Assembly (NCBI GenBank): GCA_039602395.1
Contig: JBCNJP010000012.1
Span: 30,552,454 to 30,616,453, forward strand
Reading direction: 5' to 3'
Length of the DNA: 64,000 bases
Origin: Deinandra increscens subsp. villosa
Lineage: Eukaryota; Streptophyta; Magnoliopsida; Asterales; Asteraceae
The notes below the pieces were generated by a model. That model made no database searches and had not been told where the DNA came from. It worked only from the letters and a program-made list of their open reading frames with translations. Shown piece by piece: positions 1 to 10,713 of the stretch; positions within the stretch are counted from its first letter, which is position 1, and each line of letters starts with the position of its first letter. A program made the translations under genes and the position numbers.

Positions 1-32
1 AACAAGGCAGGAATAAAAGAAAAGAAAAAAAA

Positions 33-99
33 CGCTGGGCGTTGGGTTAGAACCAGCGACCCTTCAGTCCACAGCGACACATACCACCAATTGGGCTAG
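33..99 (-). repeat. tRNA-like (Pol III A/B box) unit 1
   Basis: On the minus strand a box A-like sequence (complement of 84-99) is followed about 30 nt later by a box B-like GGTTCTAACCC (complement of 44-54) and then a T-rich run. This is the layout of a tRNA gene or the head of a tRNA-derived SINE. I cannot fold a complete cloverleaf, so I call it a tRNA relic and not a functional tRNA. Three more units in the same orientation lie at 1612-2012. Confidence 0.5.
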
Positions 100-1611
100 A
101 TTCATGTTTGTTTAATTAGTTCTGTTCCTAATTTATTAATCGGGCTTCTGGTGGGAACTTCCTACTATTAAAACAGAATTAAAAAGAAGGGTGTCACACC
201 CTCAAATACCACCTGCGGGGTTTATGCCGCGAGGCGTGTGACAAACCAGGATCCGAGTCATTAGTCATACCAAACCAGTGCAAACACACCAAAACAATTT
301 AAGAAATGCGGAAGCGTAAAGGTAAATGAAAGTGTTGCGCAAAACACGCGCCCTCAAACCAAACACAAAAATAAACTCAAACGTAAAAGTGGAAATGCAA
401 ATCAAAATGTTCAACTTTCATGCAATATGCGTCCTAGCGTGCTCGTACCTCAAAGACCTGCGAAAGACATGCTATGTGGGTCAGCGCAAGGCTGGTGAGT
501 TCATAAATGTCAATGCAAGAAAAAAATAAATGTTTGTCAAGATGTTTGTAAAATGTTCGTGCCATGGTAATCATAATAGTAATCGTAGCTAGCAAGGCCA
601 ATAATGCTATCACTATGTGGTTCGCAACCGAAGCGTGACTGTTTGTGTTTGTAATGCCTTCCACCATCGCCTAACACGGACGATGATGATACTGTCTAGG
701 CTAATTTTACACCCGTTCGACATCCAGTCGAGTTAGAGCTACCAACGCGGGTGGGGTTTGTCAAACCCAGTAGTACTACCAAAGATTACCTCGCTTTCCA
801 ATAAACTAACGGTTCGAAATGTAAGGACTTGTAATTCGTGTTATGTGTGCACATACGTGATCAGCCAATACAATTATATTACCAGAATGTTTGTAGCATG
901 CTCCTTTCTCTAACTGAAATACTTAGAGAAAATGTTCGAGAACTCACCTTTGGGAGCTCGGCAAGAAAGTTCAAATAAAAGTGTTGATGAATTCCTACGA
1001 ATCACCTATATGTTTGTGAACGTGTAAGACTACAGTGAATGAACAACGAGACTGACTCAATCGACCCTGACGACACGTTGGTGACTCGTTAATAATTGGG
1101 TTTGTTTGTTTGGTTAATCTTTTCCAATTATAACAGGTAAGCACATGTCAAACGTTTCTAGCATGCATCCTAATCATCTCAAAGCGGTAACAAGAAGCAC
1201 ATAATGTTTTTCACGCTTAAATAATTATGTTAACCCAGTACACATATTAATCAAGTTTAATCATACCAAATGATATTTCGTGCAAAGATTTATCGTTTAA
1301 ACATGTTAACCACATACGAAATCATTCATGATATAGCCCGACTAATAAGGTTCCTAAGATCACACAATCACATAACCTTTTTAACATACGAGATACATTG
1401 CGGTGTCATTAGATCATTAAGTAAAAATTTTCTAGAAATTTAATTGTATAAATAAATTGTGTGTCATAAATTTTTGCCTTAAGAATAACCCTCTCATGGA
1501 AACATACAACTTATTTATCACTAATACCATGTAATTCATGCTTTATATCACTTATGGGGAGGATTTAAAGGATTAACTAAATAAGGTAAGGGACAAAAAG
1601 AAACAAAACTG

Positions 1612-1677
1612 TTGGGCGCATGGTTTGAACCTGCGACCCACCAGTTCCCATATACGCGTTTTACCAACCAGGTCAGT
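1612..1677 (-). repeat. tRNA-like unit 2
   Basis: Minus-strand A box (complement of 1662-1675) and B box GGTTCAAACCA (complement of 1621-1631), followed by T-rich sequence. It starts a run of three units at roughly 160-170-bp spacing inside the LTR. Confidence 0.5.
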
Positions 1678-1770
1678 CCCCAATTTGTTAATTATCTAGG
1701 TTCGAATGGTTTAAATCAGTTCCACTCATCTCAAATTAACTGCAACACAAAAATAAAATGAAACAAGGAT

Positions 1771-1841
1771 AGCCGCCGAGTATAGGACTAGAACCCGTGA
1801 CCTTCTAATCTCCACGCTTACACCCTAACCACCCAGCCAGC
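1771..1841 (-). repeat. tRNA-like unit 3
   Basis: Minus-strand A-box region (complement of 1821-1841, containing TGGCTGGGTGGTTAGGGTG) and B box GGGTTCTAGTCC (complement of 1785-1796), then T-rich sequence. Same orientation as units 1, 2 and 4. Confidence 0.5.
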
Positions 1842-1948
1842 TTCTGTTTTGCTTTTGAAATCTGATTGCAAGTATTTAACCAGTTCTGTTAATACTAAAT
1901 TAACTACAGGATTTAGTAAAAAAAAGCAAAAAGACACAGAGAATGTTA

Positions 1949-2012
1949 GTCGCTGGGTTCGAACCAGCGACCTTCTGGTTAGATTATGCATAATGTACCG
2001 GCTGGGCTATGG
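1949..2012 (-). repeat. tRNA-like unit 4
   Basis: Minus-strand A-box region (complement of 1996-2012) and a canonical B box GGTTCGAACCC (complement of 1955-1965), followed on the minus strand by several T-runs that could act as Pol III terminators. This is the best-preserved B box in the group. Confidence 0.55.
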
Positions 2013-2965
2013 CCTGATTTGTTATTCAAAATCAGTTCCACACATAATTAATCACATAAATTATGTGTCATCTTCTCCCTACCAAACCCTATTTACGAAC
2101 CAGAACATCAAGCTTAACATTCAAGATTTCCGATCGATTATTAACGTGATTCAACACTCAGAAATCAGTTTAAAATCGTTAGTTTTTCTTCATAATTTAT
2201 TGTAATCATGCACTAGCTCTAGGATGAAAATATACGGAATCGAGAACTAGCTACTTATGTGCTTCAAGTAACACAGATTACATACATGCGTGATATATAT
2301 ATTCCTTCACAGCCCCAACCCTCAAGCAAAATAAATATCACTATAGCACACAAGATCAGAGACAAAAAAAACCCGCAAGTAAAACCCGTAAGTTATCGAC
2401 ATGGAAGTACTAAGACCGGATGATGATTACCTTCGAGTTGCTTGCCGACTATCTCCTAGAATGTTGCGATTGTACTAGGGCTGTAGTACCGCCTTAACAA
2501 CTCCAGAAATCGCACGAGGGGACTGAGATGAGGCTGAGTTCGAAGGCCAGAAGGGGAGGGGTGAGAGGGTCTGTGCGACAATTTGTGTAGAGAGAGGAGG
2601 GAGGAGTTACGGTTAAATGTTGAGTAGAATGATGGGGAGGGTTAGCGGTTGTTTAAGGGGGTATGAGGAGGAAGAGTCGGCTGATTCATGGATCAAGTTA
2701 GATGCCTATCTCAATTCAAAAATCTGAATTGAGATGTTACACCACACACCCCTCTAGTTCCCTAAGTTTTCAGTTAAGATCCCTCCACATTCTCTAACTA
2801 ATAGTTTCGCATGTGTGTACAGGTTTGTTCTAAGTTCGACGTATGTACATAATGGCTCGGTTCGTGTAAATTTTAGTAACACATAGCTCCACATGAAGTC
2901 ATAATCACCTAAACATCAATTAGCACACGTGTACACATAAAATCATAGAGTTATAATTTATGCAC

Positions 2966-3465
2966 NNNNNNNNNNNNNNNNNNNNNNNNNNNNNNNNNNN
3001 NNNNNNNNNNNNNNNNNNNNNNNNNNNNNNNNNNNNNNNNNNNNNNNNNNNNNNNNNNNNNNNNNNNNNNNNNNNNNNNNNNNNNNNNNNNNNNNNNNNN
3101 NNNNNNNNNNNNNNNNNNNNNNNNNNNNNNNNNNNNNNNNNNNNNNNNNNNNNNNNNNNNNNNNNNNNNNNNNNNNNNNNNNNNNNNNNNNNNNNNNNNN
3201 NNNNNNNNNNNNNNNNNNNNNNNNNNNNNNNNNNNNNNNNNNNNNNNNNNNNNNNNNNNNNNNNNNNNNNNNNNNNNNNNNNNNNNNNNNNNNNNNNNNN
3301 NNNNNNNNNNNNNNNNNNNNNNNNNNNNNNNNNNNNNNNNNNNNNNNNNNNNNNNNNNNNNNNNNNNNNNNNNNNNNNNNNNNNNNNNNNNNNNNNNNNN
3401 NNNNNNNNNNNNNNNNNNNNNNNNNNNNNNNNNNNNNNNNNNNNNNNNNNNNNNNNNNNNNNNNN
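2966..3465. other. assembly gap (500 N)
   Basis: Exactly 500 N, a conventional scaffolding value. The true distance is unknown and the protein-like frames across it are artefacts. Confidence 0.99.
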
Positions 3466-3516
3466 TCATATCCGGGTGTTCATTTGTTTCTACAAAAAAG
3501 AGTTACACAAAGACTC

Positions 3517-3709
3517 GGGAGAGGATGATTTAAGAACCAATTGGGCTTGAGAACTTTTGAGAACCATTCTAAGCCACTAGTTTATATATACGGAACCCCC
3601 CCCCCTGAACTATAGTATAGTGGGCCCCACCTAAAATTAGTGGTTGAGATTTGGTTTTCAAAAGTTCTCAAAATAAAAAGTTCTCATTTGAACCTAACCC
3701 TATATATAG
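3517..3709 (-). mobile_element. (TA)n-associated foldback element, family 1
   Basis: A 190-bp element with ends GGGAGAGGAT...and ...GGTTCAAATGAGAAC (reverse), containing a C-run and the phrase 'gagaaccattctaagccactag'. The same family recurs at 4929, 5156, 5392, 5615, 5861, 35923, 39759, 41000, 41208 and 41386 in both orientations, almost always beside (TA)n. Confidence 0.75.
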
Positions 3710-4870
3710 AATTATGTTATCTTTAATTACGGAAAAAATTTAAAAAAAATAACATTTTGTTTTTTTTTTGTTGTGTGATGCACATGTGCCACACAAAAAA
3801 AACTCATACTTTTAGTATACGTTAATATTTGTTTCTAAGTCACACCATATATCTTATATTTCTGTTATTTTTCCGTATTCTTTGAATAATGCACATGTGC
3901 AGCACACCAAAAAACCCTCATACGTATGGTATACATTAATATTTATAAAAAGAAATTGCACCCTAAATCTTATAGTTGTGTTATCTTTTTTTTTTTTGGG
4001 TAAAGGGTTACCCCGGTGATTTTTGTATTAACAGAAACTTCAAAGTACAAGTAGTAGAGTGAAATCACTACTAGTTCTCAAAGGGGCATACCCCAAAGAG
4101 TAAAACACAAAAAGAAAGACAAAGCACACCCAGCTAAATACTGGTAAGAACAACAAAGGAACACGAGACAACACTAAAGCCAATTAGCCTCCATCATCAA
4201 AAGTCAAGCTTCCCAAGGATCTCCAGATGGGAAGGACGTTTCTCCCCCGATCACCAAACTTGCACTTTAACCCCAGTACCTTGTAGCGGATATCAGCAGA
4301 ACATCCCCAACAACCTTCTCCGGCTGTCGATAATTGTTCCCATGCAGCCGATTATTTCGTTCCCGCCACACGTGATAGACAGCAGCCGCCACAGAGAGTT
4401 TAAAAACGACACTAGATAGGGCCTTGGACTGCGAATTCGATGCATAGCAATTGATAATACTATTCCAATTACTCGGCATCTGAATCGGAAAGTTTCTCCT
4501 TACCGTCTCCCAAACCTTCTTGGAGAAAGGACACTAAAAAAAAGATGGTTATGAGAATCTATATCAGAATAACATAGAAGACAACACATCATGTTCATAC
4601 ATCCCTTCTTCCAATTCTATGTTGCACACGTGCATTGTGTAGCAATATCATTAGTACCATAAATGTTTTAGTTTTCAATTCATTTTTGTGCAGTAGTAAT
4701 GATAATGATGCACATGTGCAGCACACGAAAAAAACACGAAACATTAAATTTTTTAATGTTTTTCCAGAATTAAAGATAACATAATTCTAAGACTTATGGT
4801 GCGAATTTTATGAAAAAAACATTAACATATGAAGAAGTTATGTAGGTTTTAATATTGGTTTTCACATTTT
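3710..4870. mobile_element. foldback element with CACATGTG palindromes, interrupted by a LINE fragment
   Basis: The outer parts (3710-3985 and 4613-4870) are AT-rich and contain 'ttatgttatctttaatt' near the left and its complement 'aattaaagataacataatt' near the right, so they are inverted arms. GCACATGTGC palindromes occur at about 3781, 3892 and 4711. The middle is a minus-strand LINE 3' fragment. The arms resemble those of the elements at 36058-37660 and 39031-39725. Confidence 0.55.
3986..4612 (-). pseudogene. 5'-truncated LINE, 3' end only
   Basis: On the minus strand this ends in GGGGTAACCCTTTACCC plus an A-run (the T-run at 3986-3997), matching the 3' end of the full-length LINE at 48715-48742 (GGGGTATCCCTTTACCC). 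The minus frame at 4267-4479 encodes ...VYHVWRERNNRLHG..., corresponding to ...CYIWQERNNRIFHN... near the C-terminus of that LINE's ORF2. Further 5', frames around 4500-4610 resemble the zf-RVT cysteine/histidine region but contain stops. This is the usual outcome of incomplete target-primed reverse transcription. I could not identify a clear target-site duplication. Confidence 0.8.
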
Positions 4871-4879
4871 TGTAATAAA

Positions 4880-4881
<2 letters not shown>

Positions 4882-4922
<41 letters not shown>
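4882..4922. repeat. (TA)n microsatellite
   Basis: Uninterrupted TA dinucleotides beside the family 1 copy that starts at 4929. Further (TA)n tracts at about 5108-5155, 5345-5390, 5575-5610, 5794-5842 and 6023-6052 separate the following copies. Confidence 0.95.
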
Positions 4923-4928
<6 letters not shown>

Positions 4929-5096
4929 GTTAGGTTCAAATGAGAACTTTTTGTTTTGAGAAATTTTGAGAACTAAATCTCAACCACTAGTTTCAGGTGG
5001 GGACCACTATAATTCATGGGGGGGGGGGGTTTCCATATATATAAACTAGTGGCTTAGAATGATTCTTTTTAGTTCTCAAACCCAATTGGTTCTCAT
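4929..5096 (+). mobile_element. foldback element, family 1 copy
   Basis: Starts GGTTAGGTTCAAATGAGAAC and ends in 'cccaattggttctca', with an internal G-run. It is bounded on both sides by (TA)n. Confidence 0.75.
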
Positions 5097-5104
5097 ATAT
5101 ATAT

Positions 5105-5155
<51 letters not shown>

Positions 5156-5158
<3 letters not shown>

Positions 5159-5340
5159 AGAGGATCATTTGAGAACCAATTTGATTTGAGAACTTTTGAG
5201 AACCATTCTAAGCCACTAGTTTATATATATGGAAATCCCCCCCCCATGAATTTGTAATGCTTCCCCCCTGAAAATTAGTGGCTCAGAGATTTAGGTTCTC
5301 AAAAGTTCTCAAAACGAAAAAGTTTCTCATTTGAACCTTA

Positions 5341-5344
<4 letters not shown>
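5156..5344 (-). mobile_element. foldback element, family 1 copy
   Basis: Reverse orientation relative to its left neighbour: starts GGGAGAGGATCATTTGAGAA and ends ...TTTGAACCTTAACCC, followed by (TA)n. Confidence 0.75.
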
Positions 5345-5391
<47 letters not shown>

Positions 5392-5393
<2 letters not shown>

Positions 5394-5569
5394 GAGAGGA
5401 TCATTTGAGAACTAATTTGGTTTGAGAACTAAAAAGAACTAATCTTAGCCACTAGTTTATATATATGGAAACACCCCCACCCATGAATTTGAATGCTCCC
5501 CCCTTGAAAATTAGTGGCCCAAATTGGTTCTCAAAAGTTCTCAAACGAAATAGTTCTCATTTGAACCTA

Positions 5570-5574
<5 letters not shown>
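5392..5574 (-). mobile_element. foldback element, family 1 copy
   Basis: Same ends as the copy at 5156, in tandem with it and separated by a (TA)n tract. Confidence 0.75.
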
Positions 5575-5614
<40 letters not shown>

Positions 5615-5790
5615 GGGTTAGGTTCAAATGAGAACTTTTTATTTTGAGAACTTTTGAGAACTAAATCTCAACCACAAATTTCAGGGGGGACCACTACAAT
5701 TCATGGGAGGGGGTATACATGTAAATAAACTTGTGGCTCAAATTAGTTCTTTTTAGTTCTCAAATCAAATTGGTTCTCAAATGATCGTCT

Positions 5791-5793
<3 letters not shown>
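5615..5793 (+). mobile_element. foldback element, family 1 copy
   Basis: Begins GGGTTAGGTTCAAATGAGAA and ends ATGATCGTCTCCC before (TA)n. It is inverted relative to the two copies on its left. Confidence 0.75.
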
Positions 5794-5845
<52 letters not shown>

Positions 5846-5860
5846 TATAAATATATATTG

Positions 5861-6020
5861 TTAGGTTCAAATGAGAACTTTTGAGAACTAAATCTCAACC
5901 ACTAATTTCAGGTGGGGACCACTATAATTTATGGGGGGGGGGGGTTCCATATATATAAACTAGTGGCTTAGAATGGTTCTTTTTAGTTCTCAAACTCAAT
6001 TGGTTCTCAAATGATCCCTT

Positions 6021-6023
<3 letters not shown>
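5861..6023 (+). mobile_element. foldback element, family 1 copy (shortened)
   Basis: Begins TTAGGTTCAAATGAGAAC, lacks about 15 bp of the first arm compared with its neighbours, and ends ATGATCCCTTCCC before (TA)n. The following 6053-6447 shows no gene; it contains a short palindrome (GTTGGTGGTCACCAAC) near 6163. Confidence 0.7.
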
Positions 6024-6056
<33 letters not shown>

Positions 6057-6447
6057 CCTAACATTAAATTTTGGGATGTTAAAATTTTGTTTACAAATTG
6101 TATAGATTATTATTGCAAGTTTGGAACATGAAGAGACTGAAATTAGAAGGGAAAACGCCATCGTTGGTGGTCACCAACGTCTATGAGAGGTATGTTACCC
6201 TAAATCTGTTCGAGGTCAGACTGTTACAAAAATTTTGAGCCTAAGCTTGAGTTGATTTTCCTTTCAAAGTTTTCCCTATAATTTTTGGTATGAAAAAGGG
6301 ATACTGGAAAACTGAAAATAACTCAAATAAGTTTATACAATATGTAGCCATGTAGGGTCTAGCAATGTAGGGAGATAATCATGCATATACAAATTTTGAC
6401 TATTATCTCACCAAGATTATTGTGATCAATTCAATTCTTTTCTATAT

Positions 6448-6655
6448 GCAAGCATTGCATATCGAATATTACTGACTATTACAGTGACAGTGGCATTTGC
6501 AAAGATAAGTTTTTCAAAGTTGAAGTTATTAAAATCTTACTTACGATCAGTGTCACAGGATAGACTCAATGAGTTGTAAAATATAGCTATTGAGAACGAG
6601 GATATTAGATGATATGAGCTATGAAGACTTGATAAATCAATTTCTTAGTAAAATC
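6448..6655 (+). pseudogene. hAT-type transposase C-terminal remnant
   Basis: One plus frame starting at 6448 reads ASIAYRILLTITVTVAF, then SFSKLKLLKSYLRS, then VSQDRLNEL, a stop, and IAIENED. This matches the conserved C-terminal dimerisation region of plant hAT transposases and of zinc-finger MYM-type domesticated relatives (consensus ...VASAERSFSKLKLIKSYLRSTMSQ...). The AER triplet has become AKI, one residue is missing before VSQ, and two in-frame stops are visible. Only the last exon-like part survives. 6656-6961 is AT-rich with T-runs and a GAGCCCCAAAATCCTCAGC phrase that may be the old 3' end. Confidence 0.65.
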
Positions 6656-8379
6656 CTAGGAGCTCTGCACGATTTATGAGTTAACTACTTAAAGTGTCAT
6701 TTTAAAACTATAATTTCTTATCTTTATTGCTATAACTTATTTTTCCTTATTTAAAAAAAAAATTCTATTTGCAATTTTTTTTCTCCGAATGAGCCTCATT
6801 TTTTTTTAACTCAAACAGAGCCCCAAAATCCTCAGCTCCAGCCCCGGAAGGAAACCAAAAACAGTTGCTACGACTTACACCTCTTATCTTTGTAATAAGG
6901 GAGACGTTATGGTTAGGCTCATCTTAGGGACACCCTTTTTTTTTTGGATTACACCACCTTATGTAACATCCCGAATTCCGTAATGATTTGAGTGTATTAT
7001 TTTATTAATGTTTTAGGCGGGTTTTTGGTAAATAAGCGGGTTTAGAAATTTAACCGAGTTATCTAGCGGAAAATAATTAATACTAAGTTAAATTTAGTAA
7101 TTAAGGGCTATCTAGAGGAAAGTTGGAGGACTAGATGCACAAATGAGGGTTTTGGCCAGATTTTATAAAAGATGTAACTTGAAGGGTCATAGCTGAAAAT
7201 AGAAGGATTAAAACATGTCCGCGTATTCCCAGACTAGAAAATCACGACCAGAAAGAGATGGGAGGGGGGAGGACCTTGTTCTTGAGGAAAAATCCCAAAT
7301 TAAAGCTATTATAGGCAGAATTTCGCAAGGGGAATCCGAAATTATGCTTAGGAAGGCTTGCAAATCTCGATTTTGGGCTCTCCATTGAGTGATCTTAACC
7401 AAGTAAGTAATTTTGGAGATAGGGAGAATCTAGGGGATTCATCTAGAGGTTAAATTGATGTTGAAATCTGAATTGCCATGTGTTTATGAGTCTATATGAA
7501 ACTTAATCTTACCTTGCATGATTGATTGTGTGTATTTCATAGGAATTTTGGTAGGGTTAAACCCTACCTCATAGAAATCGATATTCATGGAGAATGGATG
7601 ATTTAGGTTGGTTAATTGAGCTTCATGTATGCTAGTAGACATGATAAAAGTGTTTAAATTAGTACAAAAGCTGAAATTTGATGAATTATGATGAAAATGG
7701 GTGGGATGAAAGTATGTAGGCTATTTATCATGAAGAACACAATGTATGCGCACATAAGGTGTTTGATGAAATGCTTAAGTGAAAATGGAGTCTTGCTTAG
7801 GGTGAATTCACCAAATTGAATTGGTTATATTAATGTGAATTGTATGGATTATTGAGTATGGATGGTAATCTAAACAATTATATGGTTATAGGTGAAGCAA
7901 GTGGACAAGCGGGTCATCAACGAGAAGGCAAGAACATATCTTAAAGGTAACACATGAGTGGTAAAAGTATTACGCTTCAAGCACATTATTATTTGAATTG
8001 ACATTAAGCAAGATTATGGAAGTAGTTGGTTACTATAGTTAGTAATCAGGTGATTAGTGCATAAGTTGATGTATGGTGTTTGTAGATACATCATGGCTTC
8101 AACATCATAGAGGATTATACGAAAGTAGATGTTATGACTCATTTGGGGTGAGATGATGCGTCCAAGTGTGCTATAGAGAGAATATGTGAAATATAACCCG
8201 TTAGGGTTAAGATTGAATAAGATTGAATAAATGAAGCGGGTGGTGTGAGAGTAGGTGTTTTATGACCCATTTGGGTTAAGAATGTGTAAACGAAGTATGT
8301 AAAGTGAGAGTAGGTGTAATGTGACCCATTTGGGGTTAAGAGTGCATAAATGAAGTATAATAAGTGAAAGATTGTAATG

Positions 8380-8665
8380 ATTGACCCGTTTGGGCATATT
8401 AGCAGTAAATGGCCCGTTTGGGTATGTTAGCACAAAATGAATTATTTGTGTATGATAGCAGCAATGACCCGTTTGGGCATGTTAGCAGTAAATGAACCGT
8501 TTGGGTACGTTAGCAGAAAATGACTTGTTTGTGTATAATAGTAGTAATGACTCGTTTGGGGATGTTATCAGTAAATGACCCGTTTGGGTACGTTAGCAGG
8601 AAAATGACTTGTTTGTGTATGATAGCAGTAAATGACCAGTTTGGTATGAGTATAGTGAATGGATT
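8380..8665. repeat. 28-bp tandem repeat with 84-bp higher-order period
   Basis: Ten units of about 28 bp ('acccgtttgggcatgttagc' and variants) start near 8382, 8411, 8440, 8467, 8495, 8523, 8550, 8578, 8607 and 8635. Variants recur every third unit, most clearly the 'ttgtttgtgta' type, giving an 84-bp higher-order repeat. Looser copies of the 'gacccatttgggg' core occur upstream at about 8137-8335. Confidence 0.85.
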
Positions 8666-9141
8666 TGGGTGTAATACGTAGCGGTTAGTTATCACGTGTA
8701 TGAAATAACTTTACATTGTGATTGTGAATTGAAAGAATAGACTACAATTGTCTTAAATGAGTTTGATTGTTTGGAAGGTGATGTTGAGATGGAGCAAGGA
8801 ACTATGGAGTTATAGTCCTTAAGTTGTCCCGACAAGAAGAATCAAGCGGCTTGGCACAACATGTGTGTGCCAAGGTGATAATATGATGAAGGGATTACAG
8901 CAGAAAATAAGCCTAAAGAATGGTAATTGTGAATAATGAGTTAACGGGTCAAACGGGTCGGGTTTAAAGTTCTTGGGATCTGATTAATAACTCTATTGAA
9001 ATCTTGGGGAATGAGTATAATCCCCCTTAATGCAGGTTTATAAGTCAATAAAAATTGAGTTGAAATGAGCCGGGATGAAACCCAAACCTTTAGAATTGAA
9101 TGGAGATTTTAAGATGTGGAAATGGTGGGAAATGGTCTGTA

Positions 9142-9275
9142 AGAGGAGTATGGTACGCTGGTAGAGTACCATACGCTGGTATGTACGCCCGGCCATAAGT
9201 CATACGCCTAAAATGGGCTGATCCTGAATTGTACATGCCAGCGTATGATACGCTGGACAGCGTATCATACGTCCA
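9142..9275. repeat. clustered inverted repeats in LTR1
   Basis: A short motif built on TACGCTGG/CCAGCGTA occurs several times in both orientations. At about 9240-9272 GCGTATGATACGCT and AGCGTATCATACG form a stem with a 4-nt loop, and each arm is itself nearly palindromic, so a cruciform is possible. Near 9149-9172 GTATGGTAC pairs with GTACCATAC. Confidence 0.7.
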
Positions 9276-9364
9276 AACCTGACAAATTTGTGATTTATGG
9301 AGTTGATCACTTTAGCGATCGAAGTTTATTTGTTCCCTTTAGCAGATGTGTGTTATGTGTGGAT

Positions 9365-9418
<54 letters not shown>

Positions 9419-9713
9419 GCCATTAATACTAACGTGTTACTGGTGTTAATGGCAGGTACATTTTAGTATACGGATCAAGATCGAATCCGGGTGCCGTGCA
9501 ACCGAACACCGGGTATTTTGGGGAGAATCAAGTCGTGTTTTGTACTAGTAAATGTTTTGTATTCATGATGTGATGATGCTGATTGTAGTAATCACTAGGC
9601 TATGTAAATGTTGCTTAATGATGGGGAAAACTTCTTGACTTAATGAAGAAATTTTCTAACTCTGATTTTCTAATAACATGTTAATCATGTTTAGGCGGTT
9701 GGGGCCTTACAAT

Positions 9714-9725
9714 TGGTATCAGAGC
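9714..9725 (+). promoter_or_regulatory. primer-binding site (initiator Met tRNA)
   Basis: TGGTATCAGAGC, complementary to the 3' end of plant initiator methionine tRNA, lies 2 nt after the LTR end. It primes minus-strand DNA synthesis in Ty1/copia and Ty3/gypsy elements. Confidence 0.9.
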
Positions 9726-9728
9726 AAC

Positions 9729-9772
9729 GGTTTGAGGGATTCAAGTGTCGTGGGGGCACTTGAACTCAAACC
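9729..9772 (+). other. conserved hairpin next to the PBS
   Basis: GGTTTGAG (9729-9736) pairs with CTCAAACC (9765-9772), and inside it TTCAAGTG pairs with CACTTGAA. An equivalent 44-nt hairpin with a different inner stem sits at the same place after the PBS at 53368-53411. Confidence 0.65.
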
Positions 9773-9912
9773 AAGTGCTCATGATGGAAATGGGTGTTCA
9801 GTTCTAGGCTCGATCTTGTCACCATGTAAGTGATCCTTACATGAATTATATGTTGTTAATATTATAAATTGATGAATGAGTTGTAATGACCACTACGCTG
9901 GTTGAATTGAAA

Positions 9913-10472
9913 GCTGAATATGATCGTAAAGCTGTGAGTGTGTATGTGCGGTGAAGCTGAATATGATTGTAAATCTATGAGTGTGTATGTGCGGTAAAGC
10001 TGAATATGATTGTGAAATTGTGATTGTGTATGTGCGGTAGAGCTGAATATGATTTTAAAGCAGTTAATGTGTATATGCGGTAAAGCTGGATATGATTGTA
10101 AAGTTGTGAGTGTGTATGTGTGGTAAAGCTGAATATGATTGTAAAGCTGTGAGTGTGTATGTGCGGTAGAGCTGAATATGATTGTAAAGTTGTGAGTGTG
10201 TATGTGCGGTAGAGCGGAATATGATTGTAAAATTGTGATTGTGTATGTGCGGTAGAGCTGAATATGATTGTAAAGCTGTGAGTGTGTATGTGTGGTAAAG
10301 CTGAATATGATTATAAAGTTGTGATTGTCTATGTGCGGTAAAGCCGAATGTGATAGAAAAGTTGTGATTATATATTTGCGTTAAGACAAAATGTGATAGA
10401 AAAGCGGTGATCGTGAATGTGAGACAAAGCGGAGCGTGATGACTATGCAATGATGCCATGGCTAATTATGAT
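9913..10472. repeat. 43-bp tandem repeat, about 13 copies
   Basis: Unit 'gctgaatatgattgtaaagc...gtgtgtatgtgcggta' starts at 9913, 9956, 9999, 10042, 10085, 10128, 10171, 10214, 10257, 10300 and 10343, exactly 43 bp apart, with two decayed units following. It lies in the untranslated leader between PBS and any gag. 10473-10705 holds looser relatives of the unit. Confidence 0.9.
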
Positions 10473-10713
10473 TATTAGAGCGGAATGTGACGATGATGTC
10501 ATGATTGTACATGATTGTTAATAGCGATATAGAATATGAATGATAAAGCTCAATGTGATAATGACAACATGATTGTATTTGATTGTTAGAGAGGAATGTG
10601 ATAATACTATTATTGCATATAATTGTTAGATTGGAGTGTGAGTAAAGTATGTAGAGGAAAGTTGCATGAATGAAATCATACAAGCTATACAGTGTGAATG
10701 TTAAGCATAGTAA

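Larger units (their letters stand above)
192..2741 (-). mobile_element. LTR of a minus-strand LTR retrotransposon
   Basis: Read on the minus strand the segment runs from TGTAACATCTC (ending at 2741) to GGGTGTGACA (ending at 192), so it has the TG...CA ends of an LTR. Just outside the 5' end the complement of 2742-2758 is purine-rich (AGAGGGGTGTGTGG), as a polypurine tract would be; this could therefore be a 3' LTR whose internal part lies beyond 2741 and in the gap. The flanking pentamers do not match, so a simple solo LTR is not supported. Internally there is a CT-rich leader, then splice-donor-like sites at 2430 and 947, and a block at 748-780 shared with 18225-18252 and 19846-19870. No coding sequence is present. 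Confidence 0.6.
6962..9711 (+). mobile_element. 5' LTR (LTR1) of a Ty3/gypsy-type retrotransposon
   Basis: Begins TGTAACATCCCGAATTCCG and ends GGGGCCTTACA. It is immediately followed by a primer-binding site, which fixes its orientation and identity as a 5' LTR. About 2.75 kb, long even for plant LTRs. It contains a GA-rich leader with a CAAGTAAGT donor-like site at 7403, a second donor-like AAAGGTAAC at 7947, a tandem repeat block (8380-8665), a hairpin cluster (9142-9275), a (TA)n tract (about 9368-9416) and an acceptor-like TGGCAG ending at 9455. Its start, end and post-PBS hairpin closely resemble LTR3 at 51154-53349, so both belong to one lineage. No partner 3' LTR is seen in the window. 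Confidence 0.8.

Noticed and set aside
2951..3550. ORFs across the N-runs (also near 53621-54335)
   Set aside because: Produced by reading N as open sequence.
4267..4479. Small host gene of 70 aa
   Set aside because: Matches the C-terminus of the LINE ORF2 found in full at 44950-48545.
9913..10472. CRISPR-like regular spacing
   Set aside because: Units are contiguous without unique spacers and lie in a plant retrotransposon leader.
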